Source: Myxococcales bacterium (GTDB lineage Bacteria > Myxococcota_A > Polyangia > Palsa-1104). Taken from it: a stretch of 49,232 nucleotides of DNA. Below are positions 23,853 to 33,218 of the stretch, one piece after another; position 1 is the first letter of the stretch; every line of letters begins with the position of its first letter. The stretch spans positions 1-49,232 of the forward strand of contig JAQBQH010000240.1 of NCBI GenBank assembly GCA_028287105.1, given 5' to 3'. The notes below the pieces were generated by a model. That model did no database searches. It saw only the letters and a list, made by a program, of their open reading frames with translations, and was not told the DNA's origin. A program made the translations under genes and the position numbers.

Positions 23853-25736
23853 ATGCTGGCGCATCCCGAGGCATACGACGTCATCGTCGTCGGTGCGGGC
23901 CACGCCGGTTGCGAAGCGGCGCTGGCGGCGGCACGCCTTGGCCGGCGCACGCTGATGCTGACCGGCGATCTCGACAAGCTGGGGCAGATGTCCTGCAACC
24001 CCGCCGTCGGTGGCGTCGGCAAGGGGCACCTGGTCAAGGAGATCGAGGCGCTGGGCGGCGCCATGGCGCGCGTGACCGACGCCTGCGGCATTCAGTTCCG
24101 GCGGCTCAACACGTCGAAGGGTCCGGCGGTGCGGGCGACGCGCGTGCAGTGCGACAAGGCGCGCTACCGCACCGAGATGCGCCGCGTGATCGAGGCCGCG
24201 CCGGCGCTCGACCTGAAGCAGTACGAGGCGGCGCGCCTGCTCGTCGAGGACGGCGCGGTCGCCGGGGTCGAGACCACGCTCGGGCTCGTCTTCCGCGCGC
24301 GCGCCGTCGTCATCACCACCGGCACCTTCCTCCGCGGGCGCATCCACGTCGGCGACGCGCAGTACGACGGCGGGCGCGCGGGCGAGGCGCCGTCGCGCGG
24401 GCTGTCGGCGTCGCTCGAGTCGCTCGGCTTCGTGCTGTCGCGGCTCAAGACCGGAACGCCCTGCCGGCTCGACGGCAGGAGCATCGATTGGGCCTCGCTC
24501 GAGGCGCAGCCGGGCGATCTGCCGACGCCACGCTTCGCCGACGACGGTCCGGCGCCGCCGCTCGAGCAGCGCAACTGCTATCTCACCCACACCACCGACG
24601 AGACGCACGCGATCATTCGCGCCAACCTGCACCGCTCGCCGCTGTACGGCCTCGAGCGCTCGCTCACCGGCGTGGGGCCGCGCTACTGCCCGTCGATCGA
24701 AGACAAGGTCGTGCGCTTCGCCGACAAGGATCGCCACCTCATCTTCCTCGAGCCCGAGGGGCTCGATACGCACGAGGTCTATCCCAACGGCATCTCGACG
24801 TCGCTGCCGGTCGACGTGCAGCTGGCCCTGGTGCGCTCGATCCCGGGCCTCGAACGCGCCGAGATGATGCGGCCCGGCTACGCCGTCGAGTACGACTACT
24901 GTGACGCGCGGGAGCTCGACGCCACGCTCGAGACCAAGCGCGTGCGCGGGCTCTACCTGGCCGGGCAGATCAACGGCACCTCGGGCTACGAGGAGGCGGC
25001 GGTGCAGGGGCTCCTCGCGGGCGCCAACGCGGCGCTGGCGCAGACCGGCGGCGAGCCGCTCGTCCTCGGGCGCGATCAGGCCTACGCCGGGGTCCTCGTC
25101 GACGATCTGACCACCCAGGGCACCGACGAGCCCTATCGCATGATGACGTCGCGCGCCGAGCATCGCCTGCTCCTGCGCGAGGACAACGCCGACGAGCGGC
25201 TGACCCCGCTCGGCCGCCGCGTCGGGCTCGTCGACGACGCGCGCTGGTCGGCGTTCATCGCGCGCAAGGCTGCGCTCGACACCGAGATGCAGCGCCTGGC
25301 GTCGACGACGATCGCGCCCTCGGCGGCGACGCAGGATCGGCTGAGCGCCATCGGTGTGGCGCCGCTACGCAAGAACGGGACGCTGCTCGACCTCTTGCGG
25401 CGCCCGGAGGTCGGCTACGCCCAGCTGCGCCAGGCCTTCGGCGGCAGCGACGACGAGCGCGTCGCCGAGCGCATCGAGATTCGCGTCAAGTACGAAGGCT
25501 ACGTCGCGCGTCAGACCGAGGAGGCGACGCGGCTGCGCACGCTCGAGGCGCTGGCGCTGCCGCCGGCGCTCGACTACGAGCGGCTCAACGGGCTGTCCCG
25601 TGAAGTGAAGGAAAAGCTCGGCCGGGTGCGGCCGCGCTCGATCGGACAAGCCAGCCGTATCGCCGGCGTGACCCCGGCTGCGGTTTCGATTTTGATGGTC
25701 CACTTGCGAGCAGCTCGTCGCGCGGAGGGTGCATGA
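23853..25736 (+). CDS. mnmG: tRNA uridine-5-carboxymethylaminomethyl modification enzyme MnmG (GidA)
   Basis: 627 residues, the usual length. [21 protein letters not shown] is the FAD-binding motif. [73 protein letters not shown] and [20 protein letters not shown] are MnmG signatures. With MnmE it builds cmnm5U34 in tRNA. The C-terminal helical domain that binds MnmE is complete ([26 protein letters not shown]). The start ATG 23853 follows AGAGGA. Unusually it sits after exported unknowns and overlaps a FadL-like gene by ATGA, not near rsmG or parAB. Confidence 0.97.
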   Translation: MLAHPEAYDVIVVGAGHAGCEAALAAARLGRRTLMLTGDLDKLGQMSCNPAVGGVGKGHLVKEIEALGGAMARVTDACGIQFRRLNTSKGPAVRATRVQCDKARYRTEMRRVIEAAPALDLKQYEAARLLVEDGAVAGVETTLGLVFRARAVVITTGTFLRGRIHVGDAQYDGGRAGEAPSRGLSASLESLGFVLSRLKTGTPCRLDGRSIDWASLEAQPGDLPTPRFADDGPAPPLEQRNCYLTHTTDETHAIIRANLHRSPLYGLERSLTGVGPRYCPSIEDKVVRFADKDRHLIFLEPEGLDTHEVYPNGISTSLPVDVQLALVRSIPGLERAEMMRPGYAVEYDYCDARELDATLETKRVRGLYLAGQINGTSGYEEAAVQGLLAGANAALAQTGGEPLVLGRDQAYAGVLVDDLTTQGTDEPYRMMTSRAEHRLLLREDNADERLTPLGRRVGLVDDARWSAFIARKAALDTEMQRLASTTIAPSAATQDRLSAIGVAPLRKNGTLLDLLRRPEVGYAQLRQAFGGSDDERVAERIEIRVKYEGYVARQTEEATRLRTLEALALPPALDYERLNGLSREVKEKLGRVRPRSIGQASRIAGVTPAAVSILMVHLRAARRAEGA

Positions 25737-27199
25737 AGCGCTCCACAATTACGGCAGTCCTGGTTTCGTTGATCGCATTACCGTCACTGGCGTCGGTGGC
25801 ATTCGCCGGCGGCTTCGAGTTCCCCGCCAACGGCACCGAGGCGCTCGGCCGCGGCGGCGCCTTCACGGCGAAAGCCGACAGCCCGCTGGCGCTGGAATAC
25901 AACCTCGGCGGATTGGCGCGGCAGCGCGGCACCAAGCTGCTCTTCGACTCGAACCTCGTCTTCAACACCTACGAGTTCACGCGCGCCGGGACCTATCCCG
26001 ACAGCCCGTCGGACGTGCCCTACGGCGGCATGCCGTTCCCCAAGGTCTCGAACACGGGCGGCGTCTTCTATGCGCCGTTCATCGGCCTGACCACCGACTT
26101 CAACAAGTTCGATCGCTGGACCTTCGCCTTCGGCGTCTTCGGCCCGTCGTCGGTCGGCAATCGCACCTACGGCACCGTGCAGAAGACCGCCATCGGTGAC
26201 GTGCCGTCGCCGCAGCGCTACGACATCGTCACGGCGAACCTGCTCATCGCCTATCCGACCTTCGCGGCCTCGGTGCGCGCGACGAAGTGGCTCGACATCG
26301 GCGTCGCCGTGCACCTCGTCGTCGCCATCTTCGATCTCGGCAACTCGTCGTTCAGCGATCTGGGAACCTCGCTGTGCAAGACGCAGGAGTCGGCGGTGTG
26401 CGACTCGGCGACGCGCATCCAGACCAGCGGCTTCACCGCCACGGCGGCGCTCGGCGCCATGCTGCATCCGCACAAGTCGATCGACATCGGCGTCAACGTG
26501 CGCGGACCGGTCAAGGTCGACACGTCGGGCACCGTGAACGCGACGCCGCCGCAAGCGGCGACGATCCCGCTCAATCAGGAGCGCGCCGAGTTCCACTCGC
26601 AGCTGCCCTGGATCGTGCGCGCGGGCGTGCGCTACAAGATCGTCGGCGCCGACAACTTCGAGCACGGCGACGTCGAGCTGGATGGGACGTACGAGGCGTG
26701 GAGCCAGGCCGAGGGCGACGGCAGCAAGATCAACATCCCGAACCTCGGGCCGTTCAGCGACATCAACCCGACCATCACGCACAACTATCGCGACACCTTC
26801 TCGGCGCGCCTCGGCGGGGCGTACAACGTCCGCCTGCCGGCGGGGGTGCTGTCGCTGCGGTTGGGCGGCTTCTTCGACTCGGCGGCGACGCGGTACAAAG
26901 ACACGCGCATGGACTTCGACACCATGGCCAAGTACGGCGGCACCGCCGGGGCCGGCTACTCGGTTCGCGGCATCACGTTCAACCTCGGCTACGCGTTCAT
27001 CTACGAGCCCGATCGGAATGTCACGAACGGCGACATCCAGTCGATCAACGGCGTCTCGGGCGGGATGACGACGTCGGCCGGCCCGACGCCGGTGGTCAAC
27101 AACGGGCTCTACCACGCGCAGAATCAGATCGTGTCGGTCGGCCTCATCATCGCCTGGGATCAGCTCTTGAAGAAGCGCAAGACGAAGGACTGGGACTAA
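25733..27199 (+). CDS. OmpP1/FadL/TodX-family outer-membrane transporter
   Basis: 488 residues. A signal peptide ends [25 protein letters not shown], the FadL hatch start, followed by [16 protein letters not shown] (the NPA-like region has NLG). Repeated amphipathic strands ([55 protein letters not shown]) build a barrel of about 14 strands. FadL proteins move long-chain fatty acids or other hydrophobic compounds across the outer membrane. [10 protein letters not shown] loop may be disulfide-bonded. The ATG overlaps the mnmG stop. It ends 30 bases before the convergent kinase. Confidence 0.87.
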   Translation: MKRSTITAVLVSLIALPSLASVAFAGGFEFPANGTEALGRGGAFTAKADSPLALEYNLGGLARQRGTKLLFDSNLVFNTYEFTRAGTYPDSPSDVPYGGMPFPKVSNTGGVFYAPFIGLTTDFNKFDRWTFAFGVFGPSSVGNRTYGTVQKTAIGDVPSPQRYDIVTANLLIAYPTFAASVRATKWLDIGVAVHLVVAIFDLGNSSFSDLGTSLCKTQESAVCDSATRIQTSGFTATAALGAMLHPHKSIDIGVNVRGPVKVDTSGTVNATPPQAATIPLNQERAEFHSQLPWIVRAGVRYKIVGADNFEHGDVELDGTYEAWSQAEGDGSKINIPNLGPFSDINPTITHNYRDTFSARLGGAYNVRLPAGVLSLRLGGFFDSAATRYKDTRMDFDTMAKYGGTAGAGYSVRGITFNLGYAFIYEPDRNVTNGDIQSINGVSGGMTTSAGPTPVVNNGLYHAQNQIVSVGLIIAWDQLLKKRKTKDWD

Positions 27200-27229
27200 C
27201 CAGCGACGGGGATTGGCCAGTACCCGCCG

Positions 27230-28624
27230 TCACGCGGCGGGGAGCCACACGGTGAAGCTCGAGCCGTGGCCTTCGCTCGACTCGACGACGATGGAGCCGC
27301 CGTGTTGCTCGACGATGCGGCGCGCGATCGGGAGGCCCAGCCCTCCGCCCTGACGGGTCGAAAAGCTCTCTTCGAAAATGCGCGGGAGATCGGAGGCGGC
27401 GATGCCGCAGCCGGTGTCCGTGACCTGCAGCGCGACGCCGCCGGCTTCGGGCCTGGCGTCGAGCGCGATGGTCCCGCCGTCGTCGGTCGCCTTGATGGCG
27501 TTGAGCACCAGGTTCAAGACCACCTGCTTCAACCGCGCCGCGTCCGCCCGCACCGACGGTAGCGTCGCCGCCGACGAGATCGAGATGCGCGCGCGCGCCG
27601 GCGACGAGAGCAGGTTCACCTCGACGACCTCGTTCAACAGCGACGTGACATCGACGCTCTGAAGCAGTCGCCGCACGTCGCGCCGCTCGACGTATTCCTG
27701 CACGAGGTCGGTCACGCGCGTCGTCTCGCTTTCGATGGCGCGCGCCAGCCGGATGCGCTGCGACTTCTCGCAGTCGTCGCGCGCCACCACCTGCGCCGCG
27801 GCGCCGATGGCGGCGAGCGGGTTGCGGACCTCGTGCGCGAAGCTGCGCGCCGACCCCGCCAGCTCCTCGCGTCGGGCGCGGTCCTCCTGCTCGCGTCGCG
27901 CCGCCTCGACCTCCGACAGCTCGCGGAAGACGGCGAGCGCCCCTCGTCCGCCGCCGACGTCGACGGCGGCGTTGGTGAAGCCGAGGTTGCGCGCGCCGTT
28001 CTCGGTCTCGATCGTGACGCGCCGCTGCGCCGAATCGCCCGAGACGAGGAAGAGCGGCTCGGCGCCGGGGAGCGCCTCGGCGACGGTGCGGCCGATGAGC
28101 GTCTCGGCGACGCGCGAGAGCACGGCCGCCGCCGCCGCGTTGACCTTGACGATGACGCCCTGCTCATCGATGACGATGAGGCCGCTCGAGAGATGGTCGA
28201 CGACGTTCTCGAGGAACTCCTGGCGCGTGCGCACCTCGTCGGCGAGCCGCTGCATCCTCAAGAAGACCTTGAGCTTGGCGTCGAGCAGATCGACGTTGAA
28301 CGGCTTGGCCACGAAGTCGACCACGCCGAGCGCGTAGGCGCGCTTGACGGTGTTGGCGTCGGCGATGGCGGAGATGACGACGATCGGCATGTCGTCGAGC
28401 TCCCGCCGTTGGCGAATGCGCTCCAGCACTCCGAAGCCGTCGAGGTTCGGCAGCACCAGGTCGAGCGTCATCAAGGCCGGCTTGCGCGCCGCCAGGTGGG
28501 CCAGCGCGCTGGCGCCATCGCGCGCGGCGATGAGGTCGACGCCGAGCGGCTCGGTGAGCGCCCGCAAGAGCTCGACGATGCGCTCTTCATCTTCACACGC
28601 CAGAACGAGTGGACGGCGCTCCAA
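27230..28624 (-). CDS. Receiver-PAS-histidine kinase (hybrid-type sensor)
   Basis: 464 residues. Receiver at about 1-120 with ACEDEE and phospho-acceptor Asp55 (LMTLDLVLPNLDG), then VVISA and DFVAKPF. A short coiled coil and PAS domain follow at about 140-250 (GLIVIDEQGVIVKVN), then HisKA with SFAHEVRNPLAAIGA, and an HATPase domain with LVLNAIKATDDGG (N box), DTGCGIAASDLPRIFEESF (G1/F) and GGGLGLPIARRIVEQHGG (G2). There is no membrane helix, so it senses a cytoplasmic cue. It starts at TTG 28624 directly after the PilZ stop. The receiver-first order suggests it takes input from another kinase. Confidence 0.9.
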   Translation of the reverse strand: MERRPLVLACEDEERIVELLRALTEPLGVDLIAARDGASALAHLAARKPALMTLDLVLPNLDGFGVLERIRQRRELDDMPIVVISAIADANTVKRAYALGVVDFVAKPFNVDLLDAKLKVFLRMQRLADEVRTRQEFLENVVDHLSSGLIVIDEQGVIVKVNAAAAAVLSRVAETLIGRTVAEALPGAEPLFLVSGDSAQRRVTIETENGARNLGFTNAAVDVGGGRGALAVFRELSEVEAARREQEDRARREELAGSARSFAHEVRNPLAAIGAAAQVVARDDCEKSQRIRLARAIESETTRVTDLVQEYVERRDVRRLLQSVDVTSLLNEVVEVNLLSSPARARISISSAATLPSVRADAARLKQVVLNLVLNAIKATDDGGTIALDARPEAGGVALQVTDTGCGIAASDLPRIFEESFSTRQGGGLGLPIARRIVEQHGGSIVVESSEGHGSSFTVWLPAA

Positions 28625-29020
28625 TCAGGCCTCGTCGTGGTCCATCGTCGAGGTCAGAGATCCGAAATATTCGTTGAGCGCCATCAACTGCTCGACGTCG
28701 AGGCCGGCGAACTTCACGCCCATACCGAACTCGCCCTCCGGCTCGTCGTGCTTGCCGTCGACGATCCAGCGCACGTCGCCGCGCACCTCGATGGCATGCG
28801 ACGACGCCGGCACCTGCAGCGCGATCTGCAGCGCGGTCCCGGGCGGCGGCGGATCGGGCGAGATGATGAAGGCACCACCGACTCCGATGTTCTTCGTATA
28901 TGCGCGCTGCTCGTCCGACAGCTGGCCGTGCTCGATGACGCGGTAACGCACTTCCACGCGGCGCCCAGGGCGCGCCTTGCCGCGAAAGTGGCCACGCCGT
29001 TCGCGTTTAGACTCTGCCAC
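28625..29020 (-). CDS. PilZ-domain protein
   Basis: 131 residues from GTG 29020; the frame continues to 29080 but that part overlaps the divergent mpl region and is not conserved. PilZ motifs are a basic ARPGRRVEVRYRV (R17-x3-R21) and KNIGVGGAFI (NxSxxG with Gly46 in place of Ser), then GTALQIALQVPAS, VRGDVRWIVDG and GMGVKFAGLD. PilZ domains bind c-di-GMP; the TIGR02266-like PilZ group common in Myxococcota often has altered motifs, so ligand binding is uncertain. It abuts the kinase gene and probably feeds c-di-GMP or a related signal into it (inference). Confidence 0.85.
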   Translation of the reverse strand: MAESKRERRGHFRGKARPGRRVEVRYRVIEHGQLSDEQRAYTKNIGVGGAFIISPDPPPPGTALQIALQVPASSHAIEVRGDVRWIVDGKHDEPEGEFGMGVKFAGLDVEQLMALNEYFGSLTSTMDHDEA

Positions 29021-29049
29021 CAGTTTATGGTCGCGGAAGGACGCGATCC

Positions 29050-30966
29050 ATGTCAAGCAGCCGGTCCGACATTGACACACTGAATCGTCGCTGGCATGGT
29101 TCGAACCCCGTGAAGATCCACCTCATCGGCATCTGCGGCACCGGCATGGGCTCCCTCGCCGGGCTGCTCAAAGCCGCTGGCCACGACGTCCGTGGCAGCG
29201 ACTCGGACGTCTATCCGCCGATGTCGACCCAGCTGGCCGAGCAGGGCATCCAGGTGATGAACGGCTACGGGGCCCATAACCTGGATTGGGCGCCCGACGA
29301 GGTCGTGGTCGGCAACGTCCAGACCAAGGATCAGATCGAGGTGAAGGCCGCCCAGGAGCGTGGGCTCAAGCTGACCTCGTTCCCGGCGCTCCTCGAAGAG
29401 CTGTTCCTCACGCGGCTGCACTCGATCGTCGTGGCCGGCACGCACGGCAAGACCACCACCTCGTCGCTGGCAGCCTTCATCCTCACCGACGCCGGCCGCG
29501 ATCCCAGCTTCCTCGTCGGCGGCGTGCCGATGAACTTCGGGCGCAGCTGGCAGCTCGGCAAGGGCGACCTCTTCGTCGTCGAGGGCGACGAGTACGACAC
29601 CGCCTTCTTCGACAAGGGCTCGAAGTTCTTCCACTACCGGCCCCGCACCGCGATCGTCACCAGCGTCGAGCTGGACCACATCGACATCTTCAACTCGCTC
29701 GATCAGATCAAGGACGCCTTCCGCAAGTTCGTCGCGCTCATTCCGAGCGACGGGCTGCTGGTCGTCGCCGCCGATTCTCCGGGCGCGGTCGACATCGCGC
29801 AGGCCGCCACGTGCAAGGTCGAGACGTACGTCGTGCGCGACGGCGACCATGCCGAGGCCAACGCCGACTGGGTCGGTCGCGCCATCGCCACGCGCCCCGG
29901 CGGTCGCACGCTGTTCGAGGTCCTTCACGGCGGAAAGCCGTTTGGTCACTTCGACACCGGGCTGCCCGGCGGCTACAACCTGGCCAACGCGCTGTCGGTG
30001 ATCGCGGCCGTCTCGTCGGTGGGGCTGACCAACGATCAGATCAGCCGTGGCCTGCGCCGCTTCGCCGGTGTGCGCCGGCGCCAGGAGGTGCGCGGCGTCG
30101 CGCAGGGCGTCACCGTCGTCGACGACTTCGCGCACCATCCCACCGCGGTGCGCGAGACGCTGCGCGCGCTCCGCCGTCGCTACGGCGGCGGTCGGCTCAT
30201 CTCGATCTTCGAGCCGCGCTCGGCCACCTCGCGACGCGCCGTCTTCCAAAAAGAGTTCGCCGACGCGTTCGCCGAGGCCGACGAGACCATCGTCGGCGCC
30301 GTGAGCCATCCCGAAAAGGCGCCCGCCGACGACCGCTTCGACGCCGAGCGGCTGGCCGCCGATCTGCGCGGCAAGGGCGTGGCCGCGCGCCACGTCGCGA
30401 GCGTCGATCAGATCGTCGAGCAGGTCGCGGCCAACGCCGCCGCCGGCGACACCGTCGTCATCATGTCGTCGGGCGGGTTCGAGGGCATCCACGACAAGCT
30501 GCTGGCGCGCCTGGGCGACGCCGTCGTTCCCGCCCGCACCGAAGACCTGTCGAGCGTGCGGGCGCTGCTCGATCGCACGGAGCTGACGTACCAGGAGCTC
30601 GATCAGCACGCCAACGATCTGCTGGTCGTGCGCGATCCGGCGGGCGACGTGGTTGGCTGCGTGGCGATGGAGCTCTACGACGAAGCGGGCCTCTTGCGCG
30701 CGCTCGCCACCGCGCCCGATCGCCGCGGCGAGGGGCTCGGCTGGATGCTCGCCGACGCCGCGCTCGGGCGCGCGCGCAGCCGCGGCTGCCGGCGCGTCTA
30801 CCTCATCACCGAGAGCGCGAGCGACTTCTTCGCCGAGAAGTTCGGCTTCCGCGCCGTGCAGGCGTCGCTCGTCGATGCGGCCGTGGCGGAGTCGTCGCAG
30901 TTCCGCAACGCGACGCCGAGCTCCGTGACGATGGTGCTCGACCTGCCCATCGACGGCGCCAACTAG
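29050..30966 (+). CDS. mpl: Mpl-type murein tripeptide ligase fused to an ArsN2-like GNAT acetyltransferase
   Basis: 638 residues. Residues about 21-490 are Mpl, which re-attaches recycled L-Ala-gamma-D-Glu-mDAP to UDP-MurNAc: KIHLIGICGTGMGSLAGLL, VAGTHGKTTTSSL (P-loop), VEGDEYDTAFFDKGSKF, VDDFAHHPTAVRETL and MSSGGFEGIHDKLLARLG (from residue 472), where Mpl normally ends. Residues about 495-638 are an extra GNAT domain: DLLVVRDPAGDVVGCVAMELY, ALATAPDRRGEGLGWML (acetyl-CoA loop), FFAEKFGFRAV and SSQFRNATPSSVTMVLDL, resembling ArsN2-type acetyltransferases. ATG 29050 has an SD GGAAGGA at 29034-29040; GTG 29110 is an alternative. It shares a 29-base gap with the divergent PilZ gene. Confidence 0.92.
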   Translation: MSSSRSDIDTLNRRWHGSNPVKIHLIGICGTGMGSLAGLLKAAGHDVRGSDSDVYPPMSTQLAEQGIQVMNGYGAHNLDWAPDEVVVGNVQTKDQIEVKAAQERGLKLTSFPALLEELFLTRLHSIVVAGTHGKTTTSSLAAFILTDAGRDPSFLVGGVPMNFGRSWQLGKGDLFVVEGDEYDTAFFDKGSKFFHYRPRTAIVTSVELDHIDIFNSLDQIKDAFRKFVALIPSDGLLVVAADSPGAVDIAQAATCKVETYVVRDGDHAEANADWVGRAIATRPGGRTLFEVLHGGKPFGHFDTGLPGGYNLANALSVIAAVSSVGLTNDQISRGLRRFAGVRRRQEVRGVAQGVTVVDDFAHHPTAVRETLRALRRRYGGGRLISIFEPRSATSRRAVFQKEFADAFAEADETIVGAVSHPEKAPADDRFDAERLAADLRGKGVAARHVASVDQIVEQVAANAAAGDTVVIMSSGGFEGIHDKLLARLGDAVVPARTEDLSSVRALLDRTELTYQELDQHANDLLVVRDPAGDVVGCVAMELYDEAGLLRALATAPDRRGEGLGWMLADAALGRARSRGCRRVYLITESASDFFAEKFGFRAVQASLVDAAVAESSQFRNATPSSVTMVLDLPIDGAN

Positions 30967-30973
30967 CGCGCGC

Positions 30974-31774
30974 ATGCGTGAGCTGATCGTGGCCCGTCGC
31001 GTCGCGGCCGAAGCGGGCGCGATCTTGCGGGCGGGCGCCGGCCGCGCCCATTCGTCGGACGCCAAACGCACGAGCGTCGATCTGGTGACCGAGTACGATC
31101 GCCGCTCCGAGGCGCACGTCGTCGCGCAGCTGCGCGCCGCGTTCCCCGACGACGAGGTGGTGGCGGAGGAGGGCGGTGGTCAGGCGGGCGCGTCGGGCCG
31201 GCACTGGCTGGTCGATCCGCTCGACGGGACGACCAACTTCGCGCACGGCCTGCCGTTCTTCTGCGTCTCGATCGGCCTCGAGGACGGCAGCGGCCCGCTC
31301 GCGGGCGTCGTCGAGGCGCCGGCGCTCGGCTGGCACTTCTACGCCGCGCGCGGTCAGGGCGCGTTCCTCGTCGAAGAGGGTCGCACGCTCGAGCCGCGCC
31401 GCCTCGCCGTCAGCGACACGCCGGCGCTCGAGCAGTCGCTCCTGGCGACGGGCTTCCCGTACGACACCGCCACGAGCGCGCGCAACAACCTGCGCGAGTG
31501 GACGGCGCTCTATCCGCGCACGCAAGGGCTCCGGCGCGTCGGCGCGGCGGCGCTCGACCTCTGCTTCGTCGCCGCCGGCTGGATGGACGGCTACTGGGAG
31601 CTGAAGATCAAGCCGTGGGACGTCGCCGCCGGGGCGCTGCTCGTCACCGAAGCGGGCGGCCGCGTCACCGGCTATCGCGGCCAGCCCTATGCCAGCGACG
31701 CCGGCGAGATCCTCGCCACCAACGGCCGGCTCCACGACGCGCTCGCCGCCGCGCTCGCGGAAACCGCCGCCTAG
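30974..31774 (+). CDS. Inositol monophosphatase family protein (SuhB-like)
   Basis: 266 residues. VVAEEGG supplies the first metal-binding Glu, HWLVDPLDGTTNFAHGLPFF is the central metal motif, and IKPWDVAAGALLVTEAGG is the C-terminal metal/substrate motif; SDAKRTSVDLVTEYDRRSE starts the fold. Such enzymes hydrolyse inositol-1-phosphate or related sugar phosphates with Mg2+, and SuhB also works in rRNA antitermination in enterics. It starts 7 bases after mpl, so it is in the same transcript. Substrate cannot be fixed from sequence. Confidence 0.9.
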   Translation: MRELIVARRVAAEAGAILRAGAGRAHSSDAKRTSVDLVTEYDRRSEAHVVAQLRAAFPDDEVVAEEGGGQAGASGRHWLVDPLDGTTNFAHGLPFFCVSIGLEDGSGPLAGVVEAPALGWHFYAARGQGAFLVEEGRTLEPRRLAVSDTPALEQSLLATGFPYDTATSARNNLREWTALYPRTQGLRRVGAAALDLCFVAAGWMDGYWELKIKPWDVAAGALLVTEAGGRVTGYRGQPYASDAGEILATNGRLHDALAAALAETAA

Positions 31775-31904
31775 ACGACGCCTGGACGCGCGCGTACGCC
31801 GCCGCGCAACGCGCCGCCCAACCCCCGTTCAACCGTAGTAGGCTGGCGCCATGGGCGACATCGTTCTCGTCGGCGCGGGCTTCGGGTCCACGGCTGAACG
31901 GTCG

Positions 31905-33218
31905 ATGATGCGTCGTAGCGCGGTCGCGCGATTCGGGGCCGCGATGCTCGCCGCGATCTTCGCCGTGATCCTTGGCGGCACGGCCAGCGCCCATCCGCCC
32001 GTCGGCATCGCGCCACGCGCGCCCTCGACCACGCCCAGGGCGCAGCCGCGCTCGACGCCGGTGACCTCGTGGCTCGACGACGTGCGCGCCCACCTCGTGG
32101 CGCAGAAGCTCGACGGCTGGCTGCTCTCCGACAACCGCGGCCAGAACCCGCTCGCCAGCGACATTCTGCAGCCGCGCGGCCCGCTCCGTCGCTGGTTCTA
32201 CCTCATCCCCGCCGCGGGCGAGCCGCAGCTCCTCGCGCACGCCGACGACGCCGTCGCCTTCGATGCGCCGCGACCACTCACCTATCGGACCTGGCGCGAT
32301 CTCGACGCCCAGCTCAAGGTGCTCGTGCGCGGCAAGAAGCGCCTGGCCATGGAGTATGCGCCGCGCCTCCCGGCCCTCTCGCGCGTCGACGCCGGCACGC
32401 TCGAGCTGGTGCGCGCCGCCGGTGTGCAGGTGGTCTCGTCGGCCGATCTCCTGACGCTCGTACGCGCGCGCTGGACCGACGCGCAGGAGCGCTCGCACCG
32501 CCACGCCGCGGCGGCGCTGGCCTCGGTGAAGGAGGAGGTGTTCGCCTTCATCGCGCGCGGCATCGGCAAGGTCACCGAGTACGACGCGCAGCAATTGGCG
32601 CAACGCAGCCTCTCCGACCACAACCTCGAAGCGAGCGATCCGCCCATCGTCGCCGCCGGCGCTCACAGCGCCGATCCTCGGTACGTGCCCACGCCCGAGC
32701 GCTCCGAGCGCATCGCCGCCGGCGACGTCGTGCTCTTGACGCTCGCCGCGCGCGCACGCAGCGCCGACGCCATCTATGCCGACCAGACCTGGGTCGGCTA
32801 CGTCGGTGACCGCGTGCCCGACGAGGCGGCGCATCTGTTCGCCATCGTGCGTGACGTCCGCCAGCGCGTGCAGGCGCTCATCGTCGAGCGCGCGACCAGG
32901 AAGCTGCCGCTGCGCGGCTTCGAGATCGACGACGCCGCGCGTGCCGTCGCCGTCAAGGCCGGCTTCGGCGATCGCTACCTCATGCGCACCGGTCACAGCC
33001 TCGACACGCGGCGCTGGGGCGACGGCGCCGATCTCGACGACGGCGAGACGCGCGACGATCGCCTCCTGATCGCGCGCACCGGCTACGTCGTCGAGCCGGG
33101 GCTCTATGTCGCCGGCGCGTTCGGTGTCCGCTCCTCGGTCGATCTGTTCGTGGCCGGCGACGGCGTGCACGTCACGCCCGAGCCGCCGCAGACTGAGATC
33201 GAGCTCATTCGCAAGTGA
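31905..33218 (+). CDS. Exported M24 (creatinase/aminopeptidase P-fold) protein lacking two metal ligands
   Basis: 437 residues from ATG 31905, giving a signal peptide MMRRSAVARFG...GTASAH; ATG 31851 would bury it. The N-terminal creatinase domain (WLDDVRAHLVAQKLDGWLL) is followed by a pita-bread domain. Against M24 dinuclear enzymes the ligand positions read Thr279 (usually Asp, in VVLLTLAAR), Asp293 (YADQTWVGYVG), His364 (RTGHSLD), Glu397 (VVEPGLYV) and Ser411 (usually Glu, in FGVRSSVDLFV). The 14-residue Glu/Ser spacing equals that of the two Glu in prolidases, supporting the alignment. So the fold is kept but a normal two-metal centre is not. Metal-free creatinase-like chemistry or a binding role is possible. 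Confidence 0.82.
   Translation: MMRRSAVARFGAAMLAAIFAVILGGTASAHPPVGIAPRAPSTTPRAQPRSTPVTSWLDDVRAHLVAQKLDGWLLSDNRGQNPLASDILQPRGPLRRWFYLIPAAGEPQLLAHADDAVAFDAPRPLTYRTWRDLDAQLKVLVRGKKRLAMEYAPRLPALSRVDAGTLELVRAAGVQVVSSADLLTLVRARWTDAQERSHRHAAAALASVKEEVFAFIARGIGKVTEYDAQQLAQRSLSDHNLEASDPPIVAAGAHSADPRYVPTPERSERIAAGDVVLLTLAARARSADAIYADQTWVGYVGDRVPDEAAHLFAIVRDVRQRVQALIVERATRKLPLRGFEIDDAARAVAVKAGFGDRYLMRTGHSLDTRRWGDGADLDDGETRDDRLLIARTGYVVEPGLYVAGAFGVRSSVDLFVAGDGVHVTPEPPQTEIELIRK

Noticed and set aside
27223-27241. CCCGCC/GGCGGG hairpin between the FadL-like gene and the kinase as a bidirectional terminator
   Set aside because: The stem is only 6 bp, overlaps the kinase 3' coding end and lacks a U-run on either strand; such stems are expected by chance at this GC content.
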